A DNA stretch of 64,000 nucleotides from Jejuia pallidilutea (GTDB taxonomy: Bacteria; Bacteroidota; Bacteroidia; Flavobacteriales; Flavobacteriaceae), in assembly GCF_002973595.1 (NCBI RefSeq), contig NZ_PVEO01000006.1, forward strand, positions 62,001-126,000, in the 5' to 3' direction. This document shows, in pieces, positions 33,071-41,121 of the stretch. Position 1 is the stretch's first letter. The number at the start of each line of letters is the position of its first letter. The position numbers and the translations under genes were made by a program. The notes under the pieces are model-generated. The model saw only the letters and a list, made by a program, of their open reading frames with translations, searched no databases and was not told the origin of the DNA.

Positions 33071-35074
33071 ATGAAAACCTCAAAAATGCAGCCTTACATA
33101 AAATATTATGCCAATGGATTATCAACTGATATTTTAAGGCAACTTTACGCAAACATGTTAAAACCTCGGCTGATTGAGGAGAAAATGCTGGTATTGTTAC
33201 GCCAAGGCAAAATTAGCAAATGGTTTTCTGGAATAGGGCAGGAAGCCATTGCTGTGGGTGTTACCATGGCGTTGCACCCCGAAGAATATATATTGCCAAT
33301 GCACCGAAATTTGGGAGTGTTTACCACTAGAAATGTACCGTTGTACAAATTGTTTTCGCAATGGCAAGGAAAAGCATCTGGGTTTACAAAAGGTAGGGAC
33401 CGTTCGTTTCATTTTGGTACGCAGTACTATAAGATTGTAGGAATGATTTCGCATTTAGGGCCACAGTTAGGCGTTGCCGATGGTATTGCTTTGGCTTCAA
33501 AATTAAAATCTAAAAAACATGTAACCGCAGTATTTACAGGTGAAGGTGGTACAAGCGAAGGCGACTTTCATGAAGCGTTAAACGTTGCATCTGTATGGCA
33601 GTTACCTGTTTTGTTTTGCATAGAAAATAACGGATATGGTTTGTCTACACCAACCTCTGAGCAATACAATTGTGAAAATCTAGCAGATAGAGGTGTGGGC
33701 TATGGTATGGAATCTCATAGTATTGATGGTAATAATATTATTGAAGTCTACACCAAGGTTACTGCAATTGCCAATAGTATTCGCAAACATCCACGTCCTG
33801 TATTAATAGAGTTTAAAACATTTAGAATACGTGGGCATGAAGAAGCAAGCGGCACCAAATACGTACCACAGGATTTAATGGACGCTTGGGCTAAGAAAGA
33901 TCCTCTAGAAAATTTTCAAAGTTATTTAAAAGAAGAAAATGTAATTGATGAGGCGTTTGAAGTAGAAATAAAAACAAGGATAGTTCATGAAATTAATGAA
34001 CATCTAGAAGTTGCATTTAATGAAGAAGCTATAGACGCAAATTTAATTGATGAATTAAATGACGTATTTAAACCATTTGAATACAAGCATATTACATGTA
34101 AATCAAATTCAAAAAATATACGATTTGTAGATGCTATTTCTGAAGGTTTAAAACAAAGTATGGCGCGTTATAATGATTTGATTATTATGGGGCAAGATAT
34201 AGCAGATTATGGCGGTGTATTTAAAATTACTGAAGGTTTTGTAAAAGCTTTTGGTAAAGACCGCGTTCGTAATACGCCTATTTGTGAATCTGCTATCGTA
34301 GAAACCGCCATGGGCTTATCTATTGCAGGAATTAAAAGTGTTGTAGAAATGCAATTTGCAGATTTTGTATCTTCTGGCTTCAACCCTATAGTTAATTATT
34401 TGGCGAAGTCTCACTACAGGTGGGGACAAGCAGCCGATATAGTGATACGGATGCCATGTGGCGGAGGCGTTGGTGCAGGTCCTTTTCATTCACAAACCAA
34501 CGAAGCTTGGTTTACTAAAACCCCGGGGTTGAAGGTGGTATATCCGGCATTTCCTTACGATGCAAAAGGGTTATTAAATACAGCTATTACCGATCCAAAT
34601 CCAGTATTGTTTTTTGAACATAAAGGCTTGTACAGAAACGTGCGCCAACATGTACCAATAGATTATTTTACGTTGCCTTTTGGAAAGGCTAGCCTAATAA
34701 GAACCGGACAAGATATTACAGTTATTAGCTATGGCGCAGGTGTTCATTGGGTTTTAGAGTGTTTAGAAAAGTATCCTAAAGTATCAGCAGATATTATAGA
34801 TTTACGCACACTACAGCCATTAGATACCCAAACCATATTTAATTCAGTAAAGAAAACAGGTAAAGCGATTATTTTACAAGAAGATTCATTATTTGGCGGT
34901 ATAGCTAGTGATATTTCGGCATTGATTATGGAGGAATGTTTTAAATATTTAGATGCGCCAGTAAAACGTGTGGCGAGTATAGAAACACCAATTCCGTTTG
35001 CTAAAACCTTGGAAGACCAATATTTACCTAAAGAACGGTTTGAAACTGAATTACTAAAACTTTTAGAATATTAA
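33071..35074 (+). CDS. Fused 2-oxoacid (branched-chain) dehydrogenase E1, alpha plus beta
   Basis: 667 residues. The alpha part (about 1-340) has KWFSGIGQEAIAVGV, the TPP/Mg site FTGEGGTSEGDFHEALNVASVW...IENNGYG, and the phospho-loop-like FRIRGHEEASG. The beta part (about 350-667) has IMGQDIADYGGVFKITEG, RNTPICESAIVETAMGLS and the C-terminal transketolase domain with VISYGAGVHW and LDTQTIF. It decarboxylates branched-chain 2-oxoacids (or a related acid) and passes the acyl group to an E2 lipoyl enzyme, which is not encoded in this window. The alpha-beta fusion is common in Bacteroidota. The substrate is inferred from family only. Confidence 0.93.
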   Translation: MKTSKMQPYIKYYANGLSTDILRQLYANMLKPRLIEEKMLVLLRQGKISKWFSGIGQEAIAVGVTMALHPEEYILPMHRNLGVFTTRNVPLYKLFSQWQGKASGFTKGRDRSFHFGTQYYKIVGMISHLGPQLGVADGIALASKLKSKKHVTAVFTGEGGTSEGDFHEALNVASVWQLPVLFCIENNGYGLSTPTSEQYNCENLADRGVGYGMESHSIDGNNIIEVYTKVTAIANSIRKHPRPVLIEFKTFRIRGHEEASGTKYVPQDLMDAWAKKDPLENFQSYLKEENVIDEAFEVEIKTRIVHEINEHLEVAFNEEAIDANLIDELNDVFKPFEYKHITCKSNSKNIRFVDAISEGLKQSMARYNDLIIMGQDIADYGGVFKITEGFVKAFGKDRVRNTPICESAIVETAMGLSIAGIKSVVEMQFADFVSSGFNPIVNYLAKSHYRWGQAADIVIRMPCGGGVGAGPFHSQTNEAWFTKTPGLKVVYPAFPYDAKGLLNTAITDPNPVLFFEHKGLYRNVRQHVPIDYFTLPFGKASLIRTGQDITVISYGAGVHWVLECLEKYPKVSADIIDLRTLQPLDTQTIFNSVKKTGKAIILQEDSLFGGIASDISALIMEECFKYLDAPVKRVASIETPIPFAKTLEDQYLPKERFETELLKLLEY

Positions 35075-35111
35075 GATATTGTTTATCTTTAAACAACTTA
35101 ACGCTACAGTT

Positions 35112-35516
35112 TTGAAACGTTTACTTGTCATCATCATTTTAATAATATTTTCTTGTAAAACAACTACAGAAAACAAAGAAGATGCTTATAATTGGCACTC
35201 TAGAATGGTAACTGCATCTGCTTATAATTCCTTAGAATATCAAACGGATAGTGACCCTAATATTACTGCTTTTGGAGATAGTTTACAACCAGGACTTAAA
35301 TACATTGCGGTATCTAGAGATTTATTGGCTTTGGGCTTAACACACAATACCCCCGTAATCATAGAAGGATTAGAGGGTATATATTTGGTGAAAGATAAAA
35401 TGCACTCGCGTTGGAAAAACCGAATAGATGTTTACATGGGCGAGGACGTAAAACGCGCTAAAAAATGGGGCAAAAAACGTGTTTGTATAGACTATGGTAT
35501 TCCAATAGACGACTGA
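35112..35516 (+). CDS. 3D-domain (double-psi beta-barrel) lipoprotein
   Basis: About 134 residues. The only starts are TTG: 35079 or 35112. I prefer 35112 because it gives a clean lipoprotein signal KRLLVIIILIIFSC with lipobox FSC. The mature part VTASAYNSLEYQTDSDPNITAFGDSLQPGLKYIAVS matches the 3D domain, followed by LVKDKMHSRWKNRIDVYMG, the last strand with the D-x-Y/M motif that gave the domain its name. Relatives bind or cleave peptidoglycan (MltA, RpfB-like). Expected to be outer-membrane or periplasmic. It starts 4-37 bases after the E1 stop and may be co-transcribed. Confidence 0.85.
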   Translation: MKRLLVIIILIIFSCKTTTENKEDAYNWHSRMVTASAYNSLEYQTDSDPNITAFGDSLQPGLKYIAVSRDLLALGLTHNTPVIIEGLEGIYLVKDKMHSRWKNRIDVYMGEDVKRAKKWGKKRVCIDYGIPIDD

Positions 35517-36074
35517 TTATCTTGTCTCTGCTTCAGAGAGAATAAACGGATAAGCGTTTTTTAACCTCAATATTTCTTGCTCAGTTAATTTATCTATTGG
35601 TTTTTTCAAAACAGATTCGCTGTAGGTTTTTCTTAATTCAAAATAGGCTTTGGTAAGTTCGTCTTGCACTTCAATAAATTGATTGTAATTTGTGCTTCTG
35701 TCCGACTGTAATGAAATTACAGCTTTTGTGGGGTTGTCTGAAGATGTATTAGTTTTACTCCCATTACAATAGGCACAACTACCGTCGCCATTGTTATCAA
35801 TAAAATTTTTGGCTAATGCTTTTACTTCAGAAACAGAAACAACAGCATCGTCTACCATAATTTCATTGTTAGCGTTTATTGCAATTTTTAAAATATTTCT
35901 ATCTGGAATAGGAATATTACAATCCTGTCCGGGAGGACACTCTTTTGGAAGTTTACGATAAATCCCTTGGTCTTTTGGTATTACCGCTGTTACTAGAAAA
36001 AAGATTAATAATAAAAATGCGATGTCTGCCATAGACCCCGCATTTACTTCTGGGTGTGCTTTTGCTCGTCTCAT
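35517..36074 (-). CDS. ExbD/TolR-family biopolymer transport protein, orphan, with cysteine-rich periplasmic insert
   Basis: 185 residues. The single transmembrane helix has the ion-coupling aspartate: NAGSMADIAFLLLIFFLVTAVI (Asp17). A periplasmic domain follows. ExbD works with ExbB and TonB to energise outer-membrane receptors. No exbB, tonB or second exbD lies nearby. The periplasmic part contains CPPGQDC and SCAYC: four cysteines including a CxxC, which classical ExbD lacks. The C-terminal stretch EQEILRLKNAYPFILSE follows. The stop is adjacent to the 3D lipoprotein stop on the other strand. Confidence 0.9.
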   Translation of the reverse strand: MRRAKAHPEVNAGSMADIAFLLLIFFLVTAVIPKDQGIYRKLPKECPPGQDCNIPIPDRNILKIAINANNEIMVDDAVVSVSEVKALAKNFIDNNGDGSCAYCNGSKTNTSSDNPTKAVISLQSDRSTNYNQFIEVQDELTKAYFELRKTYSESVLKKPIDKLTEQEILRLKNAYPFILSEAETR

Positions 36075-36149
36075 GATTTTAATGTTTTAGAATTATTGTT
36101 AATGCATTGTTAAAATACAAAAACAATACCAAAAACCAGGAGCGTATCA

Positions 36150-36281
36150 TTAGCGCATATTATGATGTAGTCGAGTCCAAAATGTTTGATGACTTGGGAA
36201 ACTTAAGATGCGCTTGTTGGCAAATAAATTTTCTTCGGTAATACCTTTAAGGTGTTTTGGTGTTTTGATGATTGATTTCAT
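36150..36281 (-). CDS. Small ORF, 43 residues, unknown
   Basis: ATG at 36281, TAA at 36152-36150. It is strongly basic and histidine-containing: MKSIIKTPKHLKGITEEN, then LFANKRILSFPSHQTFW and TRLHHNMR. The A/G-rich upstream sequence contains gagat. It lies just downstream of the two tandem 28/29-residue ORFs on the same strand, and like them ends in a Trp followed by basic residues. It may belong to the same set. No family is recognised, so confidence is modest. Confidence 0.4.
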   Translation of the reverse strand: MKSIIKTPKHLKGITEENLFANKRILSFPSHQTFWTRLHHNMR

Positions 36282-36314
36282 TTGAGATAGATTGATGATT
36301 GATGAAAGTTTTTT

Positions 36315-36343
36315 AAGAGACGTTATATTCTATAACGTCTCTT
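36315..36343. repeat. Perfect 13-bp hairpin at the 3' end of the 29-residue ORF
   Basis: Arms aagagacgttata (36315-36327) and tataacgtctctt (36331-36343), loop ttc. On the minus strand the arm encoding K-R-R-Y is followed by its exact inverted copy, which contains the stop codon. There is no T-run after it on the minus strand, so it is not a standard terminator. Confidence 0.7.
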
Positions 36344-36412
36344 GCTGTTCCATGTATTGGTTTTTGTACCGTTTAATGTTTCAGTTACTTGATTTGTGTT
36401 TAAAGTTCTCAT
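36323..36412 (-). CDS. Tiny peptide gene, 29 residues, tandem paralogue A
   Basis: ATG at 36412, TAA at 36325-36323. The peptide opens MRTLNTNQVTETLNGTKTN and ends TWNSKRRYRI. It is 23/28 identical to the peptide encoded just upstream (36462-36548). Several differences are silent (for example Asn7, Thr10, Thr12, Thr16, Asn19, Asn22 and Tyr27 codons), so selection seems to act on the peptide. The Thr/Asn-rich body and K-R-R-Y-R tail suggest binding to an anionic partner such as RNA, ribosome or membrane, or a processed precursor. No modification enzyme is adjacent. Not a family I recognise. Confidence 0.6.
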   Translation of the reverse strand: MRTLNTNQVTETLNGTKTNTWNSKRRYRI

Positions 36413-36461
36413 GATTTTTTTTTTGATTGATGAAATAAATTGTTAGGAATAAAAGATACAA

Positions 36462-36548
36462 TTATCTGTAACGTCTCTTTTTATTCCATAAGTTAGATTT
36501 AGTACTGTTTAAAGTTTCGGTTACTTGGTTACTGTTTAAAGTTCTCAT
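36462..36548 (-). CDS. Tiny peptide gene, 28 residues, tandem paralogue B
   Basis: ATG at 36548, TAA at 36464-36462. The peptide opens MRTLNSNQVTETLNSTKSN and ends LWNKKRRYR. It contains an internal TLNS/TLNS echo. It is followed 49 bases later by its paralogue in the same orientation, indicating tandem duplication with divergence. Both start with the same ATGAGAACTTTAAAC and share the conserved Trp21. It is upstream of the 43-residue ORF and ExbD on the same strand. Function unknown. Confidence 0.6.
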   Translation of the reverse strand: MRTLNSNQVTETLNSTKSNLWNKKRRYR

Positions 36549-36739
36549 AATTGTTGTTTTTTAATTGATTATACTAAATAGACGACCCATGTTATTTTTT
36601 GTTACAGTACTATGTATAACAAAGTAATAAATTAACAATTTTTAACGTTTTGAAAGTAAATTTTTAAAGCAGAGTAGAAGCGTTTATAGTATTTAGGTAT
36701 AATTATTGTTAAATAGTTATAAAATATGGACTTATAGTT
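36549..36739. other. AT-rich intergenic region between the tiny ORFs and the secreted-protein gene
   Basis: About 190 bases of very AT-rich DNA holding the divergent upstream regions of the tiny peptide genes (-) and of the gene at 36809 (+). I see no further ORF, hairpin or repeat beyond the -7 box listed at 36761. Confidence 0.5.
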
Positions 36740-36768
36740 ATGTTTTTTAGGATAAAGAAATATCTTTG
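36740..36768 (+). promoter_or_regulatory. Candidate promoter of the secreted-protein gene at 36809
   Basis: -7 box TATCTTTG (36761-36768) matches TAnnTTTG. The -33 region reads ttatgtttt, a poor match. Expected start is about 36775. Confidence 0.4.
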
Positions 36769-36808
36769 AAACACATTTCTATAGGTTTAACCCATAGTTA
36801 GAGTATAC

Positions 36809-37483
36809 ATGAAATTACTATTAACATCGTTTTTATTTTTAGTTTTCAGCATTGGTTTAAGTGCGCAGATTGATTCTAAAAAGAAATCTGGCACTATTAT
36901 TCCTGCTATTGAAGCGCCTAAGGATTCTACCGAGAGTAAAAAAATTGCACCAGAAAAACTTGAAAAAAACAATCAGTTTGATGGTGTAACTAAACCTAAT
37001 GTTATTGGAAAGTTAGAATTGCCAAAAAAAGAATTCTCTATGTTTCCTCAAGAGGAATTTGGTAACCCTGGTGAATTATATACTAAAAAACTAGAAAAAA
37101 TAGAAAAAACCTTGCTTCCAGAAGGCCATGGTGAAAATGCCGGTTTAAAAGAGGATGCATATTGGGGCGATTACAATACCACATCTAAATCCGTACGTAT
37201 ACTTTATAGAGACTATTCTGCTATAGATGGCGATTTACTGCGTGTTTATGTAAATGGCGATGTTATACAACCAAGAGTTTATTTAACCCAAGGTTTTAGC
37301 GGGTTTAAACTCGACTTAAAAAATGGTTTAAATGAAATAGTATTTCAGGCTATTAATACCGGATCTTCGGGACCAAACACCGCTGAATACCGTATTGTAG
37401 ATGATAATAACAAATCTATCTCCAGTAAAGTTTGGGCATTAGCAACTGGGGTTAAAGTTACTGTTATTGTAAATAAATTGTAG
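36809..37483 (+). CDS. Exported hypothetical protein
   Basis: 224 residues with a clear signal peptide (MKLLLTSFLFLVFSIGLSAQ). A Lys/Pro/Ser-rich low-complexity segment (about 22-70) is followed by a globular beta-rich C-terminal domain (about 110-224): EDAYWGDYNTTSKSVRILYRD, GDLLRVYVNGDVIQPRVYL, GFSGFKLDLKNGLNEIVFQAI, NTAEYRIVDDN. The strand pattern resembles a secreted carbohydrate-binding-like or immunoglobulin-like fold; I cannot name the family. It is convergent with the aldo/keto reductase gene (1-base gap). Confidence 0.82.
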   Translation: MKLLLTSFLFLVFSIGLSAQIDSKKKSGTIIPAIEAPKDSTESKKIAPEKLEKNNQFDGVTKPNVIGKLELPKKEFSMFPQEEFGNPGELYTKKLEKIEKTLLPEGHGENAGLKEDAYWGDYNTTSKSVRILYRDYSAIDGDLLRVYVNGDVIQPRVYLTQGFSGFKLDLKNGLNEIVFQAINTGSSGPNTAEYRIVDDNNKSISSKVWALATGVKVTVIVNKL

Positions 37484-37484
37484 T

Positions 37485-38498
37485 TTACTGTACAATCCCA
37501 TCAATTAATTTTAATTCTTCATCCGTAAAACTCAAATTATCTAAAGCTTTTACGTTTTCCTGTAATTGACTAGAGGAACTTGCACCAATTAAAACCGAAG
37601 CTACTTGAGGATGTCTTAAAATCCAAGCAATGGCCATTTGCGATAGTTTTTGGTCTCGTTTTTGGGCAACCTCATTTAAACTTTTAATTTTTTTGATGTT
37701 ACTTTCAACAGTTTCTTTATCTAAATACGTTAAATTTTTTGCTGCTCTAGAATCTTTTGGGATACCATTCAAATATCTATCGGTTAACATGCCTTGTGCT
37801 AAAGGCGAAAACGTAATACATCCAATACCGTTATCTTCTAAAGTATCTAAAAGTCCGTTTTCAATCCAACGATCAAACATAGAATAGCGTGCTTGGTGCA
37901 ATATAAAAGGTGTGTTGGAAGCTTTTAAAAGTTGGGCAGCTCTTTTTGTTTCTTCTGGCTGGTAATTGGAAATGGCTACGTATAAGGCTTTTCCTTGACG
38001 CACAATATCGGTTAAGGCACCCATGGTTTCTTCTAGAGGTGTATTAGGATCTGGTCTGTGGTGGTAAAATACATCAACATAATCTAACCCCATACGTTTT
38101 AAACTTTGGTCTAAACTAGCCATTAAATATTTGCGAGATCCCCAATTACCGTAAGGCCCAGGCCACATATCAAAACCTGCTTTACTAGCTATAAATAATT
38201 CGTCACGGTACGATTTAAAATCTTGCTTTAAAATGGTTCCAAAATTTTCTTCAGCTGAACCATAAGGTGGGCCATAATTATTGGCCAAATCAAAATGTGT
38301 AATACCTAAATTGAATGCACAACGTAATACTTCCCTAGCATTTTGAATGTTATCTACAAAGCCAAAATTATGCCAAAGCCCTAAAGAAATAGCGGGTAAT
38401 AATACACCACTTTTTCCTGTTCTTTTATATGTCATGATATTATAACGTTTGGGAGACGCTAAGTATTCAATGGTTTGGGATTTATCGTTTATTTGCAT
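37485..38498 (-). CDS. Aldo/keto reductase, YghZ-like
   Basis: 337-residue NADPH-dependent (beta/alpha)8 reductase. The N-terminus MTYKRTGKSGVLLPAISLGLWHNFG closely follows E. coli YghZ (GprA), which reduces L-glyceraldehyde-3-phosphate and methylglyoxal. Active-site residues are Asp and Tyr in FDLANNYGPPYGSAEENFG, Lys in IASKAGFDMWPGPYG and His in VFYHHRPDP. The NADP pocket is IGASSSSQLQEN. I keep the ATG at 38498, which gives the same extra ~20 N-terminal residues as YghZ. Separated from the peptidase gene upstream by a terminator. Confidence 0.92.
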   Translation of the reverse strand: MQINDKSQTIEYLASPKRYNIMTYKRTGKSGVLLPAISLGLWHNFGFVDNIQNAREVLRCAFNLGITHFDLANNYGPPYGSAEENFGTILKQDFKSYRDELFIASKAGFDMWPGPYGNWGSRKYLMASLDQSLKRMGLDYVDVFYHHRPDPNTPLEETMGALTDIVRQGKALYVAISNYQPEETKRAAQLLKASNTPFILHQARYSMFDRWIENGLLDTLEDNGIGCITFSPLAQGMLTDRYLNGIPKDSRAAKNLTYLDKETVESNIKKIKSLNEVAQKRDQKLSQMAIAWILRHPQVASVLIGASSSSQLQENVKALDNLSFTDEELKLIDGIVQ

Positions 38499-38541
38499 GT
38501 CTATTTAGTTTATATACAACAAAGGTAGCAGATAATTACAC

Positions 38542-38575
38542 ATTAAAAAAGCCATTTGATAGTTCAAATGGCTTT
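38542..38575 (-). terminator. Terminator of the S9 peptidase gene
   Basis: Arms aaagccatttga (38548-38559) and tcaaatggcttt (38564-38575), perfect 12 bp. On the minus strand they are followed by tttttt (38550-38545 region). It separates the peptidase from the aldo/keto reductase. Confidence 0.8.
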
Positions 38576-38595
38576 AGTTTTACATGTGCTATAAA

Positions 38596-40911
38596 TTAAT
38601 CTTTTATAGGCTGTTTAATTTCTGGCTTTAGGTGTTTCGCATAAAAGCCCATCATAGCTTCGTATAAAGCTATTCTGTTTTCTTCTTTAGCAAAACCATG
38701 GCCTTCATCGTATTTAACCATATATGGTACGTCTACGCCTTTAGCTCTTAATGCAGATACTATTTGATCTGATTCGTTAATATTTACTCTTGGATCGTTA
38801 GCACCTTGTACTACAAATAATGGTTTTTTAATTTTATCAATATGGTTTACAGGTGATACTTCTTCCATAATTGCTTTTTCTTCTGGTATATCAGAATCAT
38901 ACCAAATTTCTTTCACTATTTTTAAATAAGGCTTCCAATATTCTGGCATACTATCCATAAAAGTGAATAGGTTAGACACACCTACATAATCTACACCACA
39001 GGCATATAAGTCTGGTGTTTTGGTTAAGCCTCTTAATACGGCATATCCGCCATGGCTTCCGCCATAAATAGCAGCATTGTCTTTATCTACCCAACCTTGG
39101 TCTATTGCGTATTGCAGGCCATCTTCAACATCATCCATAGCTTTTCTTCCAATTTGCTTAAAACCCGATTCTAAAAATTCTCTGCCATAACCACCAGAAA
39201 TTCTAAAATTAACTTGTAATGTGGCATAACCGCGACTAGCAAATAACTGTGCCTCTGGGTTAAAGCCCCAAGAATCCCGAATACCCTGTGGACCACCATG
39301 AACGTTAACAATAACTGGTACTTTTTCGCCTTTTAGAGCTGCTTCTGGTAATGTAATATACCCATGAATGGTTTTTCCATCTCTACTAGTAAACGTAATT
39401 GGGCGCATTTCTGCCATATCTTTTTCAACTAAATTTGGCATAAGGTTATAAAGCAGTTTAAACTCCTCGGTTTTTGCATCATACGAATAGTAAGTGCCAT
39501 ATAATTTATCACTTTGAATAAAAACCAAATACTTACTTTCATCATCGGTAACATCAGGGATAGAGTAGTTATAACCAGGGAATTTACTGGTAATTTTTTT
39601 GTGTAACTTTTTATAGTATTTGCTTACAGGTACAATTACCTGTTTTTCACCTTCGTAATAAAAATAGTCTAACTCATAACCTCTTTTTCTGGATAATCCT
39701 AAACCTGAAACGTCGTAGTTTTCATTAGAAAATAACTTTTCAATAACCTTATCTTCCTTTAAATCGAATAAATAAACTTGCGCTTTATCGCTATCTAAAT
39801 TAGAAATTACATAAGCATCATGAGGATAGTCTGTGGCATAGTTAAAAGAAGAAATACTAAAATTATCTTTCCAGCTTAATTCTTTTTTTAATTTGTAATT
39901 CTCGCCATCTTCAGCATAATACATATCTATATTTACACCGTCACGAAGTTTAGCAAAACCTCTTAGGTTACCGTCTTTATCAAACTCGTAACCATTTATT
40001 GGGTTTGCGGCGTCATCATTTTTATATAGTTGCTTTAGCTCTCCAGTAACGATATTTATTTTGTATGGCTCGAATATTTGAGGATTATTTTTGTTCATAG
40101 AAATAATCATATGGTTTTTGTCTTCTTTCAAACCATTTAAAATATTCACTTTTACACCATCAAAAGGTGTTAATTCTTTTTGGTTCGAACCATCAATATC
40201 AACAGCAAATAAATGGTAATCTTCATTTCCACCTTTATCCATTACATAAATTAACCTATTATCGTTTGCCCAACCATAACCGCGTATTAATTCTTCTTTT
40301 TCTTCAACAACACGCGTTACTTCGTCTGTTTCCGTGTTTTTAACATATACATGGCTTTTGGAGTTTTCATCTTTTTCCCTGTATGATAAATACGTGCCGT
40401 TTGGTGAAAACTGAAACGATCTTGCTTTTGGTCTTGCAAAATAATCGGCAACAGAGTATTTGTAGTTTTGCGGATTCCAATTAGCCAATTCTGCCAAAGC
40501 CTCATCAGAGGTTGGCAAATCTGTATTACCGGGAAGGGTTTTTACTGTTTTAGATAAAGACAAGGGAAATTCCATACCACCTTGATGAAATGTTCCATCT
40601 AAAGTGTTGTCTTTTAAAGTTGCTACAAACTTTATACCCGCTTGGTTGAATTTAATTGTAACGGTATTGTCTACAAATGTGGTTACATCCATAGGAATAC
40701 CAGTGGCACCCTGCGACGGACTGTCCATTGTAGAAGAGTAAGCATCTTCTTCTTTTGTAATATCAAAAATTAAAGGCATTTCCATACCTTGAACCGATAA
40801 TGTTCCTTTCCAGGAACCTTCAATATCCTGAGCATTTACTTGTGTAATCATGCTCAAAAATAACAATAAAGCACTACTAAGTTTTAAAATAGAGTTTTTC
40901 ATTTTTAACAA
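38596..40911 (-). CDS. Secreted S9-family peptidase (prolyl oligopeptidase type)
   Basis: 771 residues. The signal peptide is KLSSALLLFLSMITQVNA followed by QDIEGSW; the ATG at 40902 (residue 4) is an equally good start. A small N-terminal beta domain (about 30-125, SWKGTLSVQGMEMPLIFDIT) precedes the beta-propeller region (about 150-480) with repeated GYGWANDNRLIYVMD-type blades. The alpha/beta-hydrolase catalytic domain (about 520-771) has the nucleophile Ser619 in GGSHGGYAVL, Asp in VVQGANDPRVN and His in YDEGHGFAKEEN. It cleaves peptides, probably in the periplasm. Monocistronic. Confidence 0.94.
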   Translation of the reverse strand: MLKMKNSILKLSSALLLFLSMITQVNAQDIEGSWKGTLSVQGMEMPLIFDITKEEDAYSSTMDSPSQGATGIPMDVTTFVDNTVTIKFNQAGIKFVATLKDNTLDGTFHQGGMEFPLSLSKTVKTLPGNTDLPTSDEALAELANWNPQNYKYSVADYFARPKARSFQFSPNGTYLSYREKDENSKSHVYVKNTETDEVTRVVEEKEELIRGYGWANDNRLIYVMDKGGNEDYHLFAVDIDGSNQKELTPFDGVKVNILNGLKEDKNHMIISMNKNNPQIFEPYKINIVTGELKQLYKNDDAANPINGYEFDKDGNLRGFAKLRDGVNIDMYYAEDGENYKLKKELSWKDNFSISSFNYATDYPHDAYVISNLDSDKAQVYLFDLKEDKVIEKLFSNENYDVSGLGLSRKRGYELDYFYYEGEKQVIVPVSKYYKKLHKKITSKFPGYNYSIPDVTDDESKYLVFIQSDKLYGTYYSYDAKTEEFKLLYNLMPNLVEKDMAEMRPITFTSRDGKTIHGYITLPEAALKGEKVPVIVNVHGGPQGIRDSWGFNPEAQLFASRGYATLQVNFRISGGYGREFLESGFKQIGRKAMDDVEDGLQYAIDQGWVDKDNAAIYGGSHGGYAVLRGLTKTPDLYACGVDYVGVSNLFTFMDSMPEYWKPYLKIVKEIWYDSDIPEEKAIMEEVSPVNHIDKIKKPLFVVQGANDPRVNINESDQIVSALRAKGVDVPYMVKYDEGHGFAKEENRIALYEAMMGFYAKHLKPEIKQPIKD

Positions 40912-41070
40912 TAAGATTTTAATTTATTAACCAATAACTATTTGTAATATGCGTATTAGAACTAAATCTAGTGCTTTTGTTACATCTTTTTTTATTTTTT
41001 TTACTTTTTTTAGTATTTCGCTGTCTATTTATTATCAACATTGTTATGAATAACTTTAGGCAAAAACCTC

Positions 41071-41101
41071 TTTAATAAACCCAATAAAGGTGTTACTTTT
41101 G
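41071..41101 (+). promoter_or_regulatory. Candidate promoter of the SF2 helicase gene
   Basis: -7 box TACTTTTG (41094-41101) matches TAnnTTTG exactly. TTTA at 41071-41074 lies 19 bases upstream in place of TTTG. Start expected about 41108, giving a leader of some 14 bases. Confidence 0.5.
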
Positions 41102-41121
41102 CATTTTACCAAAATACACGT

